Of a stretch of DNA of 64,000 nt, positions 58,195 to 64,000 are shown in pieces. Under the pieces are notes generated by a model, which had not been told where the DNA came from, ran no database searches, and saw nothing but the letters and a program-made list of their open reading frames with translations. The position numbers and the translations under genes were made by a program. The stretch lies in the NCBI GenBank assembly GCA_951812925.1, contig OX638370.1, forward strand, positions 92,642,897 to 92,706,896, written 5' to 3'. The number at the start of each line of letters is the position of its first letter. Positions within the stretch are counted from its first letter, which is position 1. The DNA comes from Calliopum simillimum (lineage: Eukaryota; Arthropoda; Insecta; Diptera; Lauxaniidae).

Positions 58195-58305
58195 GACTTT
58201 GTAAATTTTTTACTGGGATTGACGATTAAAGATTCTGCACACTCGTAGCAACAGCAACAATGTGAGTATCTTAAAGTAATTGTAACGAGTACTTTCAAAA
58301 TACTC
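58195..58305. repeat. paralogous segment, duplicated at 41330-41470
   Basis: Shares TACTGGGATTGACGATTAAA, the GCACAC word and CAGCAACAATGTGAGTA with 41345-41420. It is part of the second copy of the segmental duplication, upstream of four-TM gene B. Confidence 0.55.
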
Positions 58306-58684
58306 AGCGTAATTCCTGTTTTGCTTCCTTAAATGTAATCGACAATGAGTTAGTCCTTGTTTGACATGGAATTAGAAAAACGTCCTTTTAAATCTATTTT
58401 TACGGAAATTTTAACCAAATAACTTATGATTTCTTAAACCGATTCGGTTAATGAGTTTGTTCCTTTAACAATGAAATTAAAAAATAAAAAGTTTTTAATT
58501 TCAGTTTTCGTATTCCTTAAATATAATCAAATAATGAACCAAATCCTTTTTTGTTATAGATTTTGGCAGTGACGTGAACTAAAAAACATAAAATACATAA
58601 AGCCCAAACCTCCTCCCCTCGGAGCATCGCGAGATTTATGAAAAGTCCTTTTTGAATGTAACTGTACAAAGGGCGTTTGTTAAG

Positions 58685-58849
58685 TAATCGTGTTTGAAGG
58701 CAAATGTTGTTAGATGATAAATGCAAATTATCTGATTTTTACGATAATACCTACACCGGTTTTCTTTGCAGAATCTATTTATCTCTCTATCAACTTCTGT
58801 TAAGATTTAAACATCATCTCATTTATTTTCTGGATACTACTGCTATGAG
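58685..58849. repeat. paralogous segment, duplicated at 42935-43156
   Basis: GTTTGAAGGCAAATG, GCAGAATCTATTTATCTCTC, TCAACTTCTGTTAAGA and CTCATTTATTTTCT follow the order seen at 42995-43150. It ends at the target site of the hAT-like element. Confidence 0.6.
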
Positions 58850-58993
58850 CATGGCTGCCACACCAACATTTTTTTTGGGACCAAAATGAAAAAAAATTAC
58901 CAAATTTTTTTTTTTTATTGTCTGTTTTAATAATAGATATTAGCAGGTACACATACATACATATTAAAATAAACAAAGTGTTAAATTCATATA

Positions 58994-60235
58994 CTAGGTT
59001 GATCAATAAGTTTTGCGGTTCGATAAGAAAAACACAATTTTATGGTTTGAAATACACTTTATTATTTAGTATAGTCTCCTTGAACATCAATACACTTGTT
59101 CCAACGAGATTCCAATTTATAAATTCCATCCCTGAAGTGAGAATCTGGAAGGGCTGCAAAATACGCTTCCACAGCTGTTATGACCTCATCATTTGATGAA
59201 AAACGCTTTCCACACATGAATTTGTTTAGGTCTGGAAACGGTGGATGTTCCAACAATTCGAACTTTAATTCATGGATTTCAGCCATTGTCAAAATGCACT
59301 TGTGACATGGTGCATTGTCCTGATGAATAATAATTTTTTTCTTCTGCAAACTGCGCCTTTTTTCACGAATTTTTTCCTTCAGCTGGTCTAAAAGGTTGCA
59401 ATAATACTCAGAATTTATTATTTTAGTAGTTTGCAAGTAATCCACAATCAAAATTCCTTTCGCATCCCAAAAAAACTGATGCTAACACCTTCTTGGCTGA
59501 TTTCAAAGCCAAAGAACCAGGTTCACACCACTCTTTCGCCTATTGTTTTAATTCTGGAACATGATGATAGACCCAAGTCTCATCCATAGTGATGAATCGA
59601 CGCACAAAATCCTCTTTATCCTTTCGAAAACGCTCTAAATGTTGCTGAGAAAGTCGCATTCGAATGTGTTTTTGTTCCATTGTTAGCGAATGTGGCACCC
59701 ATTGTGCACACAGCTTTCTGAAACCCAATACTTCAGTCAAAATACTGTTTACACTTCCCAATGAGATGCCTAGAGCTTCTACTAAATCTCTTTCACTCAT
59801 TCGATGATTTTCCAAATCGATATCCTGTATTTTTTCTACGATTTCTGGTGTTGTTGCTGTTTTTGGACGTCCTTGATGTGGATCGTCTTCAAGGCTTGTA
59901 CGACCACGTTTAAATTTAGCATACCATCTTTCTACTGTACTAATTAAAGGCAAAGGGTTCTTATACACTTTCAACATTCGTTCATAAATTTCCTTTGCTT
60001 TAATACCTTCCAAAAATAAAAATTCAATCACTGCATGATACTTGATTTTTTGCATTGACAAAAAAATACTGTGATACGTCGATACTAAGTGGATTGTAAA
60101 CAAAGAATGAATTGACACATTGAAACAAGACATCACATACGTTCATATGAGAGTGTACCAAAATAAAAAAAAAAAAATTTAGACTATTAGCAACGCCCTC
60201 TCCTATCGAACCGCAAAACTTATTGAACAATTTAG
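58994..60235 (-). mobile_element. mariner transposon, 1242 bp, nested
   Basis: The inverted ends share CAATAAGTTTTGCGGTTCGA and are flanked by TA (58992-58993 and 60236-60237), the mariner target. The length is normal for the family. It encodes a broken transposase on the minus strand and is inserted in the hAT-like element. Confidence 0.93.
59062..60055 (-). pseudogene. mariner transposase, inactivated
   Basis: Read from 60055 downwards, the N-terminal half has the paired helix-turn-helix region (STVERWYAKFKRGRTSLED, then GRPKTATTPE) and the first catalytic Asp in TMDETW. A TAG stop in the following Gln-rich stretch (about 59537) and a frameshift near 59470, in a run of T (minus strand), break the frame. 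The C-terminal half resumes with the second catalytic Asp in HQDNAPCH. Directly after EHPPF the text jumps to PDLNKFMCGKRF: the segment that normally carries the third catalytic Asp of the DD34D triad and the residues after it is missing. Three independent lesions make it non-functional. The family catalyses cut-and-paste transposition. Confidence 0.92.
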
Positions 60236-61420
60236 TATGTAAGTATCACATAAAAAGAACTACGGCGAAGGTATTTTATTTAAACTTGAGTTCCCCTTGT
60301 GGCTGAAATTCGACCACTTCAATTTGGCTACAAGCAGAATACGCAACTGTAAACTTAAGAAAACTAACTCTCATAAATAACTGTGTCTGCATATATCCTT
60401 TTTAGGAGTGGCATTGCTGACTGTAATGCAAATTATTTTAATATCCTTCCTTGAGGGTGTAATAAAACACAAAAAAATTTTTAATTTCCTTTCTTGGATT
60501 AAGCCTATCTCGTTTTCGTTTCCCTCTTTATACATAAATAATGAAAAAAAAAAAAAAATCATTAACTAGCTACCAACAAACCACGTGTCAAGTGGTTTTT
60601 TGGTGTGAGCTTACTGTTCTATGTATGTTTTTGAGTAAAAACACCAACATTACAAAAACAAGGCGAAATGCAATATCTGTTCAAAACAACACAAAAAAAT
60701 CATTCAATTCTTATGAATTTTGTACATACTATGATGCTAATTAACTTGAATTTATTACTAAGCTTAAGTAGTCTTCATTAAGGATAAAATAAAAAATACG
60801 CGTTCATCAGGTGCTGAACTATGACGAAGACACATTACACTATGTACAAAATCAGTTAACTTCTTAAAGCATTTTTCTTCCATTCCATTTCTTATGTAAC
60901 TAACCTTTTCCCAAAAAAGGGCCACTCCATATCACTTCTGAAATCACAACTTGAGAGGTTCCATTGTGTTATTATTATATGAACATCATATTGAATTAAA
61001 TAAGAAAAGTTTTGTATCAAAGGCATTATTGATATTTTAGTCTCAGACTATAATAAGGCATAAATATTTTAAGTCTTTCCTTCGGAATCAATCCTTTTTT
61101 TTTTTTTTTTTTTTTTGATTTAAAACTTCAAAATAAAAATTTCTAATATATTTTTTAATTTTAGTTCGCTGCGGATCTGATAATTTACCAGTTCTCAAAA
61201 ATATTTTTGCTTTGGTTCCTTTAAAAATTTTTTTTTATGGGTAAATACTTCTTTTCGTCATTAATATTAAAGTTTTTTAAAGTTGTGATGTTTTTGACAA
61301 AATCGCTTAAATTTTTTATAAATTTTCCAAACAGGATCAAAAGATAAAAAAAAGACCAGCGGATCAACAAGAAAAAAAAAATACCATTTTTGGTCTTAAA
61401 AGACCAAAGTGGCAACCTTG

Positions 61421-61700
61421 GCTATGAGTCATATGCTACGCTTTAATTCTATCTTTGGGATACACACGGGCTATACAGCGCTGTGCATGTCTACACATAA
61501 ACTTGGTAACTTGGAATGAGTAAATCAAAAATTATATGAGCAAATTAAGTGAATAATAACTCATGAAGGAAAATTCTTGTGAATTCAGAGTAAACAATCT
61601 CTTGATCTGCATGTAAATTTGTTATTTTTTCCTTGTAAAGAGCATTAATTTTAATTAACTGTAATTCAGTATTTTACAAATAAAAAAAAAACTCAAGCTG
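61421..61700. repeat. paralogous segment, duplicated at 43738-44050
   Basis: After the target duplication, TGGAATGAGTAAATCAAAA, GATCTGCATGTAAATTTG and TTTTTTCCTTGTAAAGAGCA follow the same order as at 43877-44000. This is the right end of the second segmental copy. Confidence 0.55.
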
Positions 61701-61772
61701 TAAACTATATGTAGCTTGTTAGACTATTTCAAATTTTTTTTGCCGAGAAGTCATTTGTTTTTCGTATGTTTT

Positions 61773-62583
61773 TATACCCTACACCCAGGGTATATTCACT
61801 TTGTCCTTCCGTTTGTAACGCAGAGAAGGAGGCGTGGCAGATATAGAAAAGTATATATATTCTTGATCAGCGTCACTTCCTGAGTCGATATAGCCATGTC
61901 CGTCTGTCTGGCTGGCTGGCTGGCTGGGTGGCTGGCTGGCTGGCTGGCTGTGTGTTGAAATACACTTTTTGGGAAAACTGAGCAAGATAATTCAATGAAA
62001 CTTGGTACACTGCCTTCGTCACCAAAGTTAGCTCGGGGGATTGAAAATGAGCGAAATCGGTCAACGGACACGCCTACCACCCATACAAAAAATATATTCA
62101 AAATGCAATTTTAGGAGTTTTTTTCACGACAATGCAACCAAAATACGCATTAATATTAAAAATTGTAAGCGCAAGCTCTGAGGAAAAACTAAGCGAATTC
62201 GGACAAGAGGGCGTGGCACCTCCCATATAAGCAAATGCTTAAAAACGCTATACTGAAAGCGTTTTTTGAAATATTCGAATCAAATTTGACTCAGACACTA
62301 AGAATCATAAATGAAAGCTCTCAACAAAAATTGGGTGAAATCGGACAAGGGGGCGTGGTACCTCCCACATAAGCAAAAGTTTCAAAATGCTATACTGAAA
62401 CAGTTTCTTGAGATAATCCAACTAAATTTCACTCTGACTAAAAACTATAAATGCAAGCTCTGAACAAAAACTGGGTGTACTCGGACAAGAGGGCGTGGCA
62501 CCTCCCATATAAGCAAACTTTTCAAAATACTGCAGTGTAGGGTATTTATTTTTTGGCCAGGCCAAAATTTACACCCTTACTAG
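61773..62583 (+). mobile_element. INE-1/DINE-1 Helentron-type element (HINE), first of a close pair
   Basis: Complete: 5' palindrome ATACCCTACACCCAGGGTAT, AACGCAGAGAAGGAGGCGTG, TTCTTGATCAGCGTCACTTC, CTGGCTGGCTGGCTGG microsatellite, four body units with GAGGGCGTGGCACCTCCC, hairpin TTTGGCCAGGCCAAA and CTTACTAG end. The next copy starts 13 nt later in the same orientation. Confidence 0.9.
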
Positions 62584-62596
62584 TTTGTATTATTTT

Positions 62597-63410
62597 TATA
62601 CCCTACACCCAGGGTATATTCACTTTGTCCTTCCGTTTGTAACGCAGAGAAGGAGGCGTGGCAGATATGGAAAAGTAAATATATTCTTGATCAGCGTCAC
62701 CACCTGAGTCGATATAGCCATGTCCGTCTGTCTGGCTGGCTGGCTGGCTGGCTGGCTGGGTGGCTGGCTGGGTAACGGCTGTGTGTGGAAATACATTTTT
62801 TGGGAAAACTAAGCAAGATAATTCAATGAAATTTGGTACACAGCCTTCGTCGTCAAAGTTAGCACGGGGGATTGAAAATGAGCGAAATCGGTCAACGGAC
62901 ACGCCTACCGCCCATACAAAAATATCTTTAAAATGCAAATTTTGGAGTATATTTCACAACAATGCAACCAAAATACACATAAATACTACGAATTGTCAGC
63001 GCAAGCTCTGAGAAAAAGCTGGTCGAATTCGGACAACAGGGCGTGGCACCTCTCATATAAGCAAAAGCTTCAAAACGCTGTACTGAAAGTGTTTTTTGAG
63101 ATAATCAAACTAGATTTGACTCGGACACTAAAAACTATTAATGCAAGCTTTAAGCAAAAACTGGATAAAATCGGACAAGAGGGCGTGGCTCCTCCCATAT
63201 AAGCAAAAGCGTCAAAACGCTATTCTGAAAATATTTTTTCAGATAATCCAACCAAATTTTACTTAAATACTAAGAACTATAAATGCAAACTCTGAAAAAA
63301 ATCTGGGTGAATTTGGAAGGCGTGGCACCTCCTACATTAGCAAAATTTTCAAAATACTGCTGTGTAGGGTATTTAATGTTTGGCCAGGCCAAAGGTAACA
63401 CCCTTACTAG
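62597..63410 (+). mobile_element. INE-1/DINE-1 Helentron-type element (HINE), second of a close pair
   Basis: Complete copy with the same parts as its neighbour, but the body is closest to the element at 38482-39318 (GGGTAACGGCTGTGTGTGG after the microsatellite; GCTGGTCGAATTCGGACAA in the body). The pair therefore came from two insertions of different subfamilies and not from a tandem duplication. Confidence 0.9.
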
Positions 63411-64000
63411 TTTTTTTTTGTATTTTCTTTGACATCCTAAATTCACAAAAAAAAAAACTATACTAAACCTAACTAATTACTCTCACTAAGCGAAAGTTGT
63501 TCGTTCCCTTATCATAAATAACCTAACCTAAAAAAACGAATGTGAAACTGCACAACAGTTTTCCTATCATTCAACCAAAGGCCGTTCTTAGTTCAACAAA
63601 ATGTCGCACAACCTTATAAAACACAACTTAACCTCCAAAATTCTACCATTACCACAAGAAAAAATCGTAAAAACCCCTATTTTAAGCCATCTACATATCC
63701 ATACATTTTGTGTCCCCCAATTTTTTATAGACATTGGCCCGGCACTATAGACAAATTCAGACAAATTAAAACCAGCTCAAACCCCTAAAATCCTCTACTT
63801 AAGCCTCTTGGAAATTACCCAATATACGAACACATGGCGATAATTGCGTAGGCAAAAAACCTCACATAGACTAGCGTTACCTCAAACTCCCTTCTAGGAG
63901 AATAGTAATGTTCTGGCTGCATGATTTTCATCCATATCGTTAGTTTCGATAATGCTATTCCAGCTAACTCATTTATAGAACCGAACATAGCCTGCCCAAG
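63411..64000. other. intergenic, nothing recognised
   Basis: A poly-T stretch after the DINE-1 end, then AT-rich DNA with no coding frame or bounded repeat. Confidence 0.4.

Larger units (their letters stand above)
58850..61420. mobile_element. hAT-like element, 2.57 kb, perfect 8-bp target duplication, containing a mariner
   Basis: The ends CATGGCTGCCAC and GTGGCAACCTTG are imperfect inverted repeats that continue into GGACCAAAATG-like sequence. GCTATGAG flanks both sides (58842-58849, 61421-61428). Without the inserted mariner the element is about 1.33 kb. I see no transposase in it. A word of about 75 bp at 60568-60645 recurs at 27060-27135. Confidence 0.8.

Noticed and set aside
60800..60820. 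Antisense hammerhead core (TCATCAG)
   Set aside because: No stem II and no TTTC at the required place.
61773..63410. CRISPR-like array or satellite
   Set aside because: The repeated units are the body of two Helentron-type elements in a fly genome; spacing and sequence do not fit CRISPR.

Overview
The window is nuclear DNA of a higher fly (Diptera, Schizophora; a tephritid fruit fly is my best guess). The reasons are an intron-containing insect gene with short AT-rich introns, INE-1/DINE-1-type Helentron repeats whose 5' part closely resembles the Drosophila element, and a very high load of mariner, hAT, Helitron, LINE and foldback DNA. There is no bacterial, viral or organellar backbone.

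Region 1 (1-7571) is intergenic or 5'-flanking DNA with small inverted and direct repeats, a perfect 40-bp palindrome and a truncated DINE-1 copy. Region 2 (about 7572-26640) is one large plus-strand gene, the fly orthologue of DOP1/Dopey, a giant scaffold of Golgi and endosome membranes. I could follow it over 14 coding exons; they join into a continuous 2763-codon frame. Its introns hold several TIR elements, a LINE 3' end and a foldback element.

Region 3 (about 26.6-64 kb) is accessory, repeat-rich DNA holding two intact minus-strand paralogues of a small four-transmembrane protein (29542-35018 and 49690-55020). Each has four exons with identical phases. They lie in two diverged copies of an ancient tandem segmental duplication (about 29.37-44.05 kb and 49.56-61.7 kb) that transposons have since inflated. 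The two copies even carry unrelated hAT-like elements at the same place.

The mobile DNA includes five complete and one truncated DINE-1 elements (one nested in a palindrome, two almost end to end), a head-to-tail pair of canonical Helitrons, palindromic elements with CAC termini and 4-bp target duplications, several hAT elements with perfect 8-bp duplications, a mariner disabled by a stop, a frameshift and a deletion that removes its third catalytic Asp, LINE remnants and MITEs.

The most striking item is at 57958-58004: a sequence with the complete core and all three helices of a type I hammerhead self-cleaving ribozyme, lying about 100 bp downstream of tRNA-like A and B boxes. This is the layout of ribozyme-bearing SINE-like or retrozyme elements.
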